Part shown: positions 17,501 through 26,520 of the stretch, piece by piece | Layout of the letters: the number at the start of each line of letters is the position of its first letter | How positions within the stretch are numbered: position 1 is the stretch's first letter | Assembly (NCBI RefSeq): GCF_014696345.1 | Contig: NZ_JACJPY010000013.1 | Span: 1 to 64,000 of the forward strand | Length of the DNA stretch: 64,000 bases | Direction of reading: 5' to 3' | DNA from: Pseudanabaena cinerea FACHB-1277 | GTDB lineage: Bacteria; Cyanobacteriota; Cyanobacteriia; Pseudanabaenales; Pseudanabaenaceae | Program-made: the position numbers and the translations under genes | Notes under the pieces: generated by a model | Told to the model about the DNA's origin: nothing | The model's input: only the letters and a program-made list of their open reading frames with translations | Database searches by the model: none

Positions 17501-19579
17501 TTAGTTAGAATTGTATAGACTAACATACTTGCCAACAATTTCTTCAAGCATTAGAGTAAATTTCTGGTGTTCTTGTTGATTAGGTAGCGCATCCGATAAT
17601 TTAATTAAATCATCTAAATTATGGCGAGAACTCTCTTGAATCAGTAATGTTCCAATTCTCTGATTAAAAGTATCATTTAAATCATCGTAAGATAAGGAAT
17701 GGCTACTATCAAGTGGACGCTTCCAGATAACTCTTTGATCAGTGAAAATAACTCCCTCTTTGGCATCATTGAAGAAGCTGGTATCTATCAGAGCAACTAC
17801 TTTTTCACCAGACTCAATTTCAACCCATGATTTCAAAACATTAGACAACTTATCAAGAGGTAAGTCAGGAGCAGTAAAGTGTTTCTCATCAAAATATTTT
17901 TTCTGGATGTTTTGAGTGATAAAGCCAGCTAAAGATTCCAATTTAGGTTCTTCGGTTAGGGTATATATTCGTGCTTCTAACTGTTCTAAATAACCTTGAT
18001 CTCTTTTTTTATTACTTTTCAAGAAAGACCAAATTAAGTATGCCGTACCTGAAGCTATTAAAGCTGTTCCGCCTGTCATCACACTTACCCCTCCTAGCGC
18101 AGCCATTGTGGCACTAGCAGCCGCAGCGCCGCTTAGTGTTTCCGCTATGCCAAAGGTACTAGCTGCTGTCCAAGCGACTAGCATAGCAGATGCCCCTGCA
18201 ATTGTGCCGCCGCCAACTGCAACACCTAAGTTTTTCTGATCTTCTTGATCCATTTGTGAGAATAAAGCTAAGGAAATGATACCTGCTGCACCAACTAAAG
18301 CCGATCCTCCCGTCACAACAGTTAAACCACCTAACATTCCAAATCCACCAGAAGCGACTGAACCGCCACCTAACCATGCTAGTGTGGCATTGGTGGCAGC
18401 CGCACCAGACAGACTACCAATAGAGATTCCCGTGCCAGCTTTGACACCAATTTCTGATAACAGTTTGGTGGTTTGAGGTAAAAGATTACTTGCATTTTCT
18501 TTAGCCGTTTGAGTTACATTTTTAAAATCAGATATTTTGGATTTTAATTGGGAAATTTGCTCAATCAAGTCTTTCCCTTGAACTGAAGCTTGATGGCGAG
18601 CTTCTTGATAAATAAGCCTAGCATTTGCAGACAAGTTATCGTCACTTAATATATAAGAATCCAATTGATTGAGAGTGGTTGCATCTGTACTAGGTTTACC
18701 ATCTCTTACCTCCTGATAAACTTCTAGATACTGCTTTTTCTGCTCAGAACTTAATCTTTTATCATTGCCAATTTTATCGACTATCAAATAATCGACAGTT
18801 GAAGCCCCAGAAACAGCACTACCTAGAACGTAACTTTGTTTTATTGAGTCAGAAAGATTTGAACTTAGAACGATTGAATCAAGCTGTGTAAGAATATTAA
18901 AATCTGGTATTGGTTGACTAGCTTTGACTAGTTCAAAGGTTGCCATTAATAAGTTCTTTGTCTTCCCAGTAAAGTTTGATGTCGCTAAGGCTGCGTCAAT
19001 TGCCTGAATTATTCCAACCAGACGAGAGTTATTGCTGGCTAATTGATATCGCTGAGATATATTCTGATCCAGTTTAGAACTTGATACCACATAATCCAGT
19101 AGTTCTAAAGCTTCGATGTCCTCAACAAACTTTCCGTCTTCAATGTCTTGATAAACAAGCTTGCACTTTGTTTTACTGGTTGACTCAATAAATTGAGCAT
19201 TTTCGATTTCTTTGTATATTTGATCAGCAATTCTTGTTTCTGAATCATATAGAGTATGGATTTCAAATTCAAGATCACTTCCCTGTTCACTAGCACCGCG
19301 AATCTTGATAGATCTGCCATCTTGAAAATGATTAGTAATGGACAATGAATAAGGCTTTCCAGAATATAAATTGATCACCTGTGTACCGCCTTGTCTTGCA
19401 ACTGTATAAGGGATAAAAACAAGATGTTTTCCTATTGTTTGTCTGGTTGCAAAACTTTTTTCTTTAAGACTTTCATTCGCATTGGCAGGTGCGGGAAATA
19501 GTAAATCTTTGGACAGCAAACTCGTTGTCGCAAATAGAAAATTCATACAAAAGCTGCGGCGGCTGAATTTGCTGTCCAT
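17501..19579 (-). CDS. Signal-peptide protein with duplicated Gly/Ala-rich hydrophobic segments and C-terminal PH-like region
   Basis: SRRSFCMNFLFATTSLL N-term; LSGAAATNATLAWLGGGSVASGGFGMLGGL and LSGAAAASATMAALGGVSVMTGG internal repeats; EGVIFTDQRVIWKRP. Confidence 0.65.
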   Translation of the reverse strand: MDSKFSRRSFCMNFLFATTSLLSKDLLFPAPANANESLKEKSFATRQTIGKHLVFIPYTVARQGGTQVINLYSGKPYSLSITNHFQDGRSIKIRGASEQGSDLEFEIHTLYDSETRIADQIYKEIENAQFIESTSKTKCKLVYQDIEDGKFVEDIEALELLDYVVSSSKLDQNISQRYQLASNNSRLVGIIQAIDAALATSNFTGKTKNLLMATFELVKASQPIPDFNILTQLDSIVLSSNLSDSIKQSYVLGSAVSGASTVDYLIVDKIGNDKRLSSEQKKQYLEVYQEVRDGKPSTDATTLNQLDSYILSDDNLSANARLIYQEARHQASVQGKDLIEQISQLKSKISDFKNVTQTAKENASNLLPQTTKLLSEIGVKAGTGISIGSLSGAAATNATLAWLGGGSVASGGFGMLGGLTVVTGGSALVGAAGIISLALFSQMDQEDQKNLGVAVGGGTIAGASAMLVAWTAASTFGIAETLSGAAAASATMAALGGVSVMTGGTALIASGTAYLIWSFLKSNKKRDQGYLEQLEARIYTLTEEPKLESLAGFITQNIQKKYFDEKHFTAPDLPLDKLSNVLKSWVEIESGEKVVALIDTSFFNDAKEGVIFTDQRVIWKRPLDSSHSLSYDDLNDTFNQRIGTLLIQESSRHNLDDLIKLSDALPNQQEHQKFTLMLEEIVGKYVSLYNSN

Positions 19580-19740
19580 AATCTTGTAAGTATAAGTAAG
19601 TAGTGTGTTTGCTAAATTGATTCTAAAATATCATGGTGATGTAATTTTTTCCCTAAATCATCATAAAGCTCCCGAATAGCATCAAAAGCATCGCTCACAC
19701 TTGTAAAAGGCGTTAATTTCCTGCAAACTAAAACAGCGCC

Positions 19741-19934
19741 TACACCAAACTTGTCTCAAGAAGCGATCGCTGAAAACTTAATTTCAACTTTTTGATTGAG
19801 AGCGCCAGCAATTTTCTGTAACATTGACAGCGATCGCCCATCATAATCAGCATCCTCAAGCAATTCGCGATCGCCGATTGTTTACTACCAACGCGATCAT
19901 TGGGTTTTGTTTGGGTTTGATGAGAGGCGATCGC
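19741..19934 (-). pseudogene. XRE-family antitoxin remnant, copy 1
   Basis: Minus-strand pieces QTQTKPNDRVGSKQSAIA + (frameshift) + LLEDADYDGRSLSMLQKIAGALNQKVEIKFSAIAS*. Confidence 0.7.
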
Positions 19935-20047
19935 CTTGTAGATTTAGAGATCTGGGGTATAAAATATAACTACGATAAAAGGATGATCATCATGGCGATC
20001 TCACTATAGGCTGAGTTCACCAACTTTTAAATTGCATACTATAAACA

Positions 20048-20242
20048 ATGACCGACAACAAAAAGTACCGCATTCAATTAGAAGGACAATACAAAGCACT
20101 TGAAGAACATTTACAAAAACTGGCAAAAGAAAGAGAAAAGCCCATTGAAAATCAAGATTTAGGGTTAATCGCTCACTGGGAGAAAACCGTAGCAAACTGT
20201 CATAACCAAATTGCAAAACTAGAAAGGAGACTCAAAAGATGA
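20048..20242 (+). CDS. Small hypothetical protein, first of an overlapping pair
   Basis: ORF 64 aa, 4-nt ATGA overlap with next ORF. Confidence 0.6.
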   Translation: MTDNKKYRIQLEGQYKALEEHLQKLAKEREKPIENQDLGLIAHWEKTVANCHNQIAKLERRLKR

Positions 20243-20484
20243 ACACAACCTACAAACAACCAATCGATCGCCTCAAACGCCACATGGCAGAATACCAACC
20301 CCAACTAAAACGCGCCATTGCAGCCATTAACATTCTTGAAACAACTAGTCCAGACTCCGATGAATTCTGTAATGCCCTAGCTGAGCTTCACGTTTGCACC
20401 ACCATCTTAGAGCCATACTCAGAAGGAATGCTAGAAGCGATCGAGCAGTTTACCGAAGATGACTCTATCTCGACTGATTCCTAA
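20239..20484 (+). CDS. Small hypothetical protein, second of an overlapping pair
   Basis: ORF 81 aa; translationally coupled arrangement. Confidence 0.6.
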   Translation: MNTTYKQPIDRLKRHMAEYQPQLKRAIAAINILETTSPDSDEFCNALAELHVCTTILEPYSEGMLEAIEQFTEDDSISTDS

Positions 20485-20515
20485 CTTCTATTTAATTTGC
20501 TAAAAAAACAGTGAC

Positions 20516-20721
20516 TACACCAAACTTGACTCAAGAAGCGATCGCGCTAAACTTAATCTCAACCTTCTGATTGAGAGCGCCAGCAATTTTCTGTAACTTC
20601 TATGTAACATTGACAGCGATCGCCCATCATAATCAACATCCTCAAGCAAGAGCGATCGCCGATTGTCTAATGCCAACGCGATCATTGGGTTTTGTTTGGG
20701 TTTGATGAGAGGCGATCGCTT
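20516..20721 (-). pseudogene. XRE-family antitoxin remnant, copy 2
   Basis: Same sequence as copy 1 with an 11-nt insertion (TTCTATGTAAC) and other changes. Confidence 0.7.
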
Positions 20722-20792
20722 GTTTGCCTAACAAGTGACTTGATTAGTGATCGGCATACTCTAAAATATTGATTGTAGAGATATTGATAAAT

Positions 20793-21068
20793 ATGAAACG
20801 CACACAAGTAAAAGTAAATTTATCTCTTCCTTTTAAAGCTCTCATAGAAATGATGAGTTCCTTAGAACTGCGCGAGAAAATCAAACTGCGAGAACTATTA
20901 GATCGAGATATAGCCATAACTCAACAAAAAATTCAAAACTTATCCCCACAAGAAAACTCACAGGAACTCGAACCTGCGGTAGAAAGTTTTCGGCGTGGTT
21001 GGGATGACGTGATGAATGGCAGAACTAAGCCAATTTCAGAACTATGGGATGGGATTGATGTCGATTGA
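20793..21068 (+). CDS. Antitoxin-like protein of a type II TA pair
   Basis: MKRTQVKVNLSLPFKALIEMMSSLELREKIKLRELLDRDI; precedes and overlaps a RelE-like gene; ORF track starts at 20769. Confidence 0.65.
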   Translation: MKRTQVKVNLSLPFKALIEMMSSLELREKIKLRELLDRDIAITQQKIQNLSPQENSQELEPAVESFRRGWDDVMNGRTKPISELWDGIDVD

Positions 21069-21402
21069 TCCATTAGTTGAGCTTAAATTCTCAGAAGAGT
21101 TTAAAAATAAACTTTGCGATTTATCCAAAAAATATCGTAACATTCGCGCAGACTTACAGCCAGTTCTTGACGACCTCCAAGCAGGAAACTTTCAAGGCGA
21201 TCAAATTGCTAACGTTGGCTATACAGTTTTCAAATTGCGGATTAAGAATCGAGACAACAAAAAAGGTAAAAGCGCAGGTTACAGAGTCATTTATTACGTC
21301 AAAACAGCTACATCGGTGATTCTAGTTACGATTTACTCAAAATCTGAGCAGTCCAATATCCCAGCCGCAGAAGTTCAACGTATTCTGGCTAAATATGAAT
21401 AA
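21055..21402 (+). CDS. RelE-superfamily toxin
   Basis: VELKFSEEFKNKLCDLSKKYRNI ... AGYRVIYYVKTATSVILVTIYSKSEQSNI. Confidence 0.85.
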   Translation: MMSIDPLVELKFSEEFKNKLCDLSKKYRNIRADLQPVLDDLQAGNFQGDQIANVGYTVFKLRIKNRDNKKGKSAGYRVIYYVKTATSVILVTIYSKSEQSNIPAAEVQRILAKYE

Positions 21403-21418
21403 ATTTTAAAACAACATC

Positions 21419-21512
21419 TACACCAAACTCGTCTCAAGGAGCGATCGCGCTAAACTTAATCTCAACCTTCTGATTGAGAGCGCCAGCACTTTCCTGTAAC
21501 TTCTCTGTAACC
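21419..21512 (-). pseudogene. XRE-family antitoxin remnant, copy 3 (partial)
   Basis: Homologous to copies 1 and 2; shares the 11-nt insertion with copy 2. Confidence 0.65.
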
Positions 21513-21716
21513 ATGAAAAGGAAAATCGCGCTTAGTATTGGTAATCGGACAGACAATCGCCAAACCCTTATGCTGATTAAACAGCGTATTACAATGATGG
21601 TATAGAGCGATCGCTGATTACCTTACTAAGTTAAAATTTGACATATTGGTGTATCACAACTTCTATAGGTATCTCTCAACGTGAAATCAATGCAGCACTT
21701 AAACTCGTAAAAGATA

Positions 21717-21989
21717 ATGAACAAGAAATCCGTATTGCTTGGAACAGACATTTCCCAAGTTGAAGTAACAAACATATCCCCGCATGGTCTTTGGCTACTT
21801 TTACACAACGAAGAACTTTTTCTACCATTTTCTGAATTCCCTTGGTTTCGAGATGCAAATATCTCCAAAATATTTAATGTAGAACTTCCATCTCCAAATC
21901 ATCTTTACTGGTCAGAGTTAGACATTGATATATCTGTTGAATCAATTCGTAATCCAGAATGTTTTCCACTTTTTAGCCAAATTGGATAA
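21717..21989 (+). CDS. DUF2442-like protein
   Basis: VEVTNISPHGLWLLLHNEELFLPFSEFPWFRDA ... NHLYWSELDIDISVESIRNPECFPL. Confidence 0.8.
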   Translation: MNKKSVLLGTDISQVEVTNISPHGLWLLLHNEELFLPFSEFPWFRDANISKIFNVELPSPNHLYWSELDIDISVESIRNPECFPLFSQIG

Positions 21990-22086
21990 TTTAGTTAGCG
22001 ATCGCCCCTCTAATGCATGAAGATGATACGGGACGATCACCATAATTACGGACTTTTCAATCACTAGGTTAACAAATTAATATTTC

Positions 22087-22308
22087 TCAACGATCTAGCT
22101 CCGCTAAAAAGTCATCAACCGAACCACTCTTAAACTTACCTGCCATAAATTCTTGCCTCACTTCTTGCACTTCCTGCACAATCTGATGCCGTTGACGTAG
22201 TTTCAAGCGATTATGCAAAACATCCAGCAACGCTAACTGATCATCGAAAGACAAAGACTCGATCGCATTTAATGCTTCTTGAAATCTTGATATTTGTTGA
22301 GCGAGCAT
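22087..22308 (-). CDS. Orphan antitoxin-like small protein
   Basis: ALNAIESLSFDDQLALLDVLHNRLKLRQRHQIVQEVQEVRQEFMAGKFKSGSVDDFLAELDR; no obvious partner downstream. Confidence 0.55.
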   Translation of the reverse strand: MLAQQISRFQEALNAIESLSFDDQLALLDVLHNRLKLRQRHQIVQEVQEVRQEFMAGKFKSGSVDDFLAELDR

Positions 22309-22380
22309 ATAAGTGTTTACTACAAGTTGCGATCGCTATTGTAGCAACACCTATATGCCCTATATGTCATTTGCTGCGAT

Positions 22381-25300
22381 CTATGGCTTCTGTTCAGGGA
22401 ACATACACTTATCAGAATCGCAACCCGCAGGTCCCGCATCCATCAACTCACCCGAATCATAACGCAACAAACTCGCGTAAAAATCATCGGACTTGCGACA
22501 TTCTAGCACCTCAGCACTGAGCTTCTCATAAGTAGCCTTATCGATTGGTTCAAAGGGCAACCGAGGGAAAGTTTGCAGGTCATCAAAACGCGCCAATAGC
22601 GCCGCCGAGATATAACCCTCATCATCACGAATCGCTTCGTAAATCTTCTTCCCTAAAGGCTCGATTTCATGCTCGCGCAATTCCAAAGTTGCGGAAGTAT
22701 TATGACGAGTGTAGAATTTCTGCACCTGCATATAGAAATCAAACTGCGCCATCACATCGAACTTGCTGATTTCCACCAGATCCGCGCCGTCAAGGTCAGC
22801 CCAAGATACGCTCACAGGGATCTCCACCAGCCATTCCGTGCATCTCGGATCGAAGGGATCATTGAGCAATTGTCCATTCTCATCTTTGTCCGATTGCGAA
22901 GGAATGATGCTATAGCCATAGTCCATGCAAGCCCGCGCCACAGGATCTTCCTTACGGAAAGTAATCCGACGGATAAATCGCTGCGCCTTCGGAGGATGCC
23001 ACCCTGGGGAAGCACCAGTGAGTAGAGACTTGGTGTTGTGAGACTTCAGCGCACCTTGCCAGTACCATGAGTCGTCATCATCAATTCCCGATACCGCAAA
23101 GTCATAGCTGTAGTCGGGAGTAGTTTCAAACTCGATGCTAGTGACGCGATAGGGATGGAATGCAAATTGGCGTTTAGGTTCTGGTAATGGACGTAGCTGA
23201 CATTTCCGACTGTGGGTATTGAGATATGCCAAGGATTCAGGTTGTGACAACATCCGACTGAGGGATAAGCCCCACATATCCTTTTGACCTTGGAAGTTCT
23301 CACCTTGAGTATTATGGAAAATGCTAAAGCACAAACCAACAGCTTCACCAACCTGTTGCAGGTTGCGAATAAAGGCTTCGCTCGATGAATCAATAGAAAG
23401 ATCTCCTTTTACCCGAACGCATCCATCGGTATCAATCAAGCCACAGAAGAAGGCAAGAATTGTCTCACGGGAAGATTTGCGAATTGCAAGGGGAATCCGA
23501 TCTAGATCCTTACTGCTACCTTTCTGTAATTGGTTCAACTTCAGCCAATCAAACAACTGTCCAGAAGCAAAACTTAATTCGCCTCTTGTACCACCATTGC
23601 GAGGATCATGGCTGATTTTGCCTGTGAGTCCAAACTGATTTTGGGCGATCGCTTGCAAACGCTCTACCAAATCTAGCTCTTTCTCATTAAAAGCAAACCT
23701 TACCCGATCTTTGCCTTCACTCATTGCGCCATCACCAAACAAGCAACCCAAGAAATAACCCAATTCTGGATTTAATGTAGTTGGTGTCGTGATTTCCGCA
23801 GTTAGCACACCACGACCATGCCCTAAAAGTTCTTTACGACCTTCGCGAGTATATTGAGCAGCATTGAGGCTAAGCAATAGAGCATCTTCGGTATGCCGAT
23901 ATTCACCGAGGGAATAGTCAATGTCCATACCAAGTTCTAGGCGATCGGCTCTCACCCATTGATTGGCAATGGAAAGACGATGATTAGGAGTCATCCGCAA
24001 AACGCGACCATTTTCAAGGGTGACTCGCACTAGGTTTAGAGGCTGATTGGCGATCGCTGTATCAGTAGCAATCCCATTCCGCACACTCAAATCTAAACCT
24101 TTGCTCTCACCACTACCAGCTTCGACAATTTCATCGGCATAGAGCAAGCCTTGATCAAAAATGCGTAAAGCATTGCGATCAAGGCATCCCGCAGGTTGAG
24201 TTGTTGTGCAACGATTCGGGCGGCGTAAGCCGTGCGCGTCGCAATATTCCCAAACCGTCTGATGGACGATTTCACGCCAACGATTTAGATAATCAGCTTC
24301 CTTCTCTTTGAAGTCTAGCCCCTGCACAGTGTCAGGACGACCCGCCTCAAACCAGCGCAACCATTCCACACCAAAGGCATGAACAAAGAAGTCAAATAGA
24401 CCTGTGAAGGATACGCCCACAATTGGGTCAACTTCTCGACTAAATTGATAGCGTTCTTCATTGAAGCGATGATTGAGCAAAGCGGCAACCGACAAAGCAC
24501 CTGCTTTAAAGGCTTCTTCCTGTTCTTTCTCATTACGAGGATTAAGTTGATTCAGGTGAATTTCGGATAAATTACAGTGAAAATCCATCCCCAGAATTTC
24601 CCCGCACGGATTCAGACCATAACGTTGTAATCTATGCTCTAGTTCACGTTCAGTAATTTCAGGCTGTTGCGATCGCAACCATTCTTTTCCTTCTCCTTTC
24701 ACATATGCAGCAAGGAAATCACGCTTGAGTTCGGGAGTTGTAATCAAATCAGCATTAGAACGAGCGATCGCTTCACCCGCCCATTGAATCGCACCTTCAC
24801 CTGAATAATATTGCTTGCGAACGGCATCAATACATTCTTGTTCAGTGGGTTTACGATGGAATACCCTTGTGTGATTACTCATTCTCAAAGCATCACGTTC
24901 AGGATCAATTCTCCAGTTGCCTGCTTCATCCTGCTGCCAAAGATTGTCCTTTGCAACAGAACCTAAAGCATCTTCAGACAAAAATTGCCTCATGCCCGCA
25001 CTGCGACGGATGTTTCCAGCCACGATACAAACGGCGGCTTCATCAATTAGTAAACAGCACTCAACGGAGGTGAGTTGACGACCGATCGCTTTATTAAGAA
25101 TATTGGCACAGCGATCGTAAAGCGTAGGCAACTTAACAGGATTTGCCATACCGCCGAAGCCTTTGAGGGGTTCACCACTGGGGCGGACATCGCTAATATC
25201 AACGGTGATTTGGACGGGCTTAGATGCATTAAACTTCTCGTTGCTCGATAGTTCTAGCAAAGATTGATAGGACTTGACCCAACCTTGACGGCTATCGCCC

Positions 25301-25836
25301 ACATAGAATTTCACCGCATTGTTGGCATAGTCAAATTCGACATCGGTATTGTGGCGGCGTTTTTCAACTGGAGTATCTCCGATCGCACCGATCACATTTA
25401 CTTGCAACTGATTACGAATTATGGGCAGTTGGCTGATGTACTGCGGCTCTAATACGCCGCCCGTGCCAGAGCCTTGCATGGCGAGATCCATCATCAAACC
25501 AAAGGCACGCCAGTCGATCACATTGGTGCTGGTGCAGTTGTAAGAACCTGAGAAATTTTCGGGGCGATCGACCCATTCAGTGCCACCGACCCACAGCCAA
25601 CGCCCAGAGGTGAGCGATTTTAGCTGCTTTTGCATCTTGTCGATTAGGTCAGCTTGTTCTGGGGTCAGCTTGCCCAGCTTTTTTAAACCCGTAAGTGTGC
25701 GATCGCATACCTCAGCCCAGCTTTCGCGTTTGTTATTATATTTGCGGCTATAAGTCCTGAAAAATACAGGATAAGCGGCAGGAGCGCTATCGGGAAATCT
25801 GACTTCTTTGGAGATCAGTTTAAGTTCTTGCACCAT
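22381..25836 (-). CDS. nrdJ: Adenosylcobalamin-dependent (class II) ribonucleoside-triphosphate reductase, intein-containing
   Basis: GSYNCTSTN, NPCGEI, TTTQPAG...TKSLLTGASPGWHPPKAQRF. Confidence 0.95.
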   Translation of the reverse strand: MVQELKLISKEVRFPDSAPAAYPVFFRTYSRKYNNKRESWAEVCDRTLTGLKKLGKLTPEQADLIDKMQKQLKSLTSGRWLWVGGTEWVDRPENFSGSYNCTSTNVIDWRAFGLMMDLAMQGSGTGGVLEPQYISQLPIIRNQLQVNVIGAIGDTPVEKRRHNTDVEFDYANNAVKFYVGDSRQGWVKSYQSLLELSSNEKFNASKPVQITVDISDVRPSGEPLKGFGGMANPVKLPTLYDRCANILNKAIGRQLTSVECCLLIDEAAVCIVAGNIRRSAGMRQFLSEDALGSVAKDNLWQQDEAGNWRIDPERDALRMSNHTRVFHRKPTEQECIDAVRKQYYSGEGAIQWAGEAIARSNADLITTPELKRDFLAAYVKGEGKEWLRSQQPEITERELEHRLQRYGLNPCGEILGMDFHCNLSEIHLNQLNPRNEKEQEEAFKAGALSVAALLNHRFNEERYQFSREVDPIVGVSFTGLFDFFVHAFGVEWLRWFEAGRPDTVQGLDFKEKEADYLNRWREIVHQTVWEYCDAHGLRRPNRCTTTQPAGCLDRNALRIFDQGLLYADEIVEAGSGESKGLDLSVRNGIATDTAIANQPLNLVRVTLENGRVLRMTPNHRLSIANQWVRADRLELGMDIDYSLGEYRHTEDALLLSLNAAQYTREGRKELLGHGRGVLTAEITTPTTLNPELGYFLGCLFGDGAMSEGKDRVRFAFNEKELDLVERLQAIAQNQFGLTGKISHDPRNGGTRGELSFASGQLFDWLKLNQLQKGSSKDLDRIPLAIRKSSRETILAFFCGLIDTDGCVRVKGDLSIDSSSEAFIRNLQQVGEAVGLCFSIFHNTQGENFQGQKDMWGLSLSRMLSQPESLAYLNTHSRKCQLRPLPEPKRQFAFHPYRVTSIEFETTPDYSYDFAVSGIDDDDSWYWQGALKSHNTKSLLTGASPGWHPPKAQRFIRRITFRKEDPVARACMDYGYSIIPSQSDKDENGQLLNDPFDPRCTEWLVEIPVSVSWADLDGADLVEISKFDVMAQFDFYMQVQKFYTRHNTSATLELREHEIEPLGKKIYEAIRDDEGYISAALLARFDDLQTFPRLPFEPIDKATYEKLSAEVLECRKSDDFYASLLRYDSGELMDAGPAGCDSDKCMFPEQKP
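23035..24186 (-). mobile_element. Intein (384 aa) with LAGLIDADG homing endonuclease motifs
   Basis: Starts CLDRNALRIFDQGLL after TTTQPAG, ends ALKSHN before TKSLL; LGYFLGCLFGDGAMS and FFCGLIDTDGCVR. Confidence 0.95.
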
Positions 25837-25958
25837 AGGAAGGCTTTTGTTTTAACGATGAGTCAGATAATACATTAACTCACATTTAGCGGTAAATGCT
25901 CAATAAAAATTATTCATTGCGCTATTAGTAGATTTTCGCTTGATTAAAGTTTGCATTG

Positions 25959-26498
25959 CTACAGCAGCTTGGTGGGTAAGCCGTCAATGCTATGTTGATT
26001 ATTCTTTTCCCAATATTCATACACACCTTCCTCACCTTTTTTCTCAGCCCATTCTTTTAAAACTGGGCGATCGCCTGAAAATTCATAAAAGGGAACAGCA
26101 AAACCACAGGAAGTTTGCACAGATTCCACCTTGACGCGCACAATTTGGCGAGTACCCGCGATCGCTGGAAACAGCGACAGATATTCTTGCCATTGACCAT
26201 CCCTAGGGCGAATTGCCACACCTTGACCATAGAGGCGCAAAATTAGCGGCTTCTCCGTAAAACTACAGAGCATAACGGTAATTCGACCATTTTCGAGGAG
26301 ATGGGCGGCGGTTTCGTTACCACTACCTGTCAGGTCGAGGTAGGCTATTTCTGATTCACTGACTACCCGCAAAGCATCCATTCCTTTTGGTGACAGATTC
26401 ACCCGCCCATGGTGGGGAGCCGTCGCCACGAAAAAAATATGCTGAGCTGCAATGAAATCTTGTAATTCGGGAGTAAGGCGATCGTAAAACTTAGCCAT
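25959..26498 (-). CDS. Pyridoxamine 5'-phosphate oxidase family protein
   Basis: FVATAPHHGRVNLSPKGMDALRV ... YLDLTGSGNETAAHLLENGRITVM. Confidence 0.88.
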   Translation of the reverse strand: MAKFYDRLTPELQDFIAAQHIFFVATAPHHGRVNLSPKGMDALRVVSESEIAYLDLTGSGNETAAHLLENGRITVMLCSFTEKPLILRLYGQGVAIRPRDGQWQEYLSLFPAIAGTRQIVRVKVESVQTSCGFAVPFYEFSGDRPVLKEWAEKKGEEGVYEYWEKNNQHSIDGLPTKLL

Positions 26499-26520
26499 TT
26501 GGAAAACCTTGCCTATGCGA

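Noticed and set aside
22669-23025. 118-aa plus-strand ORF antisense to nrdJ, and other shadow ORFs in 22.5-25.5 kb
   Set aside because: Fully opposite the class II RNR coding frame
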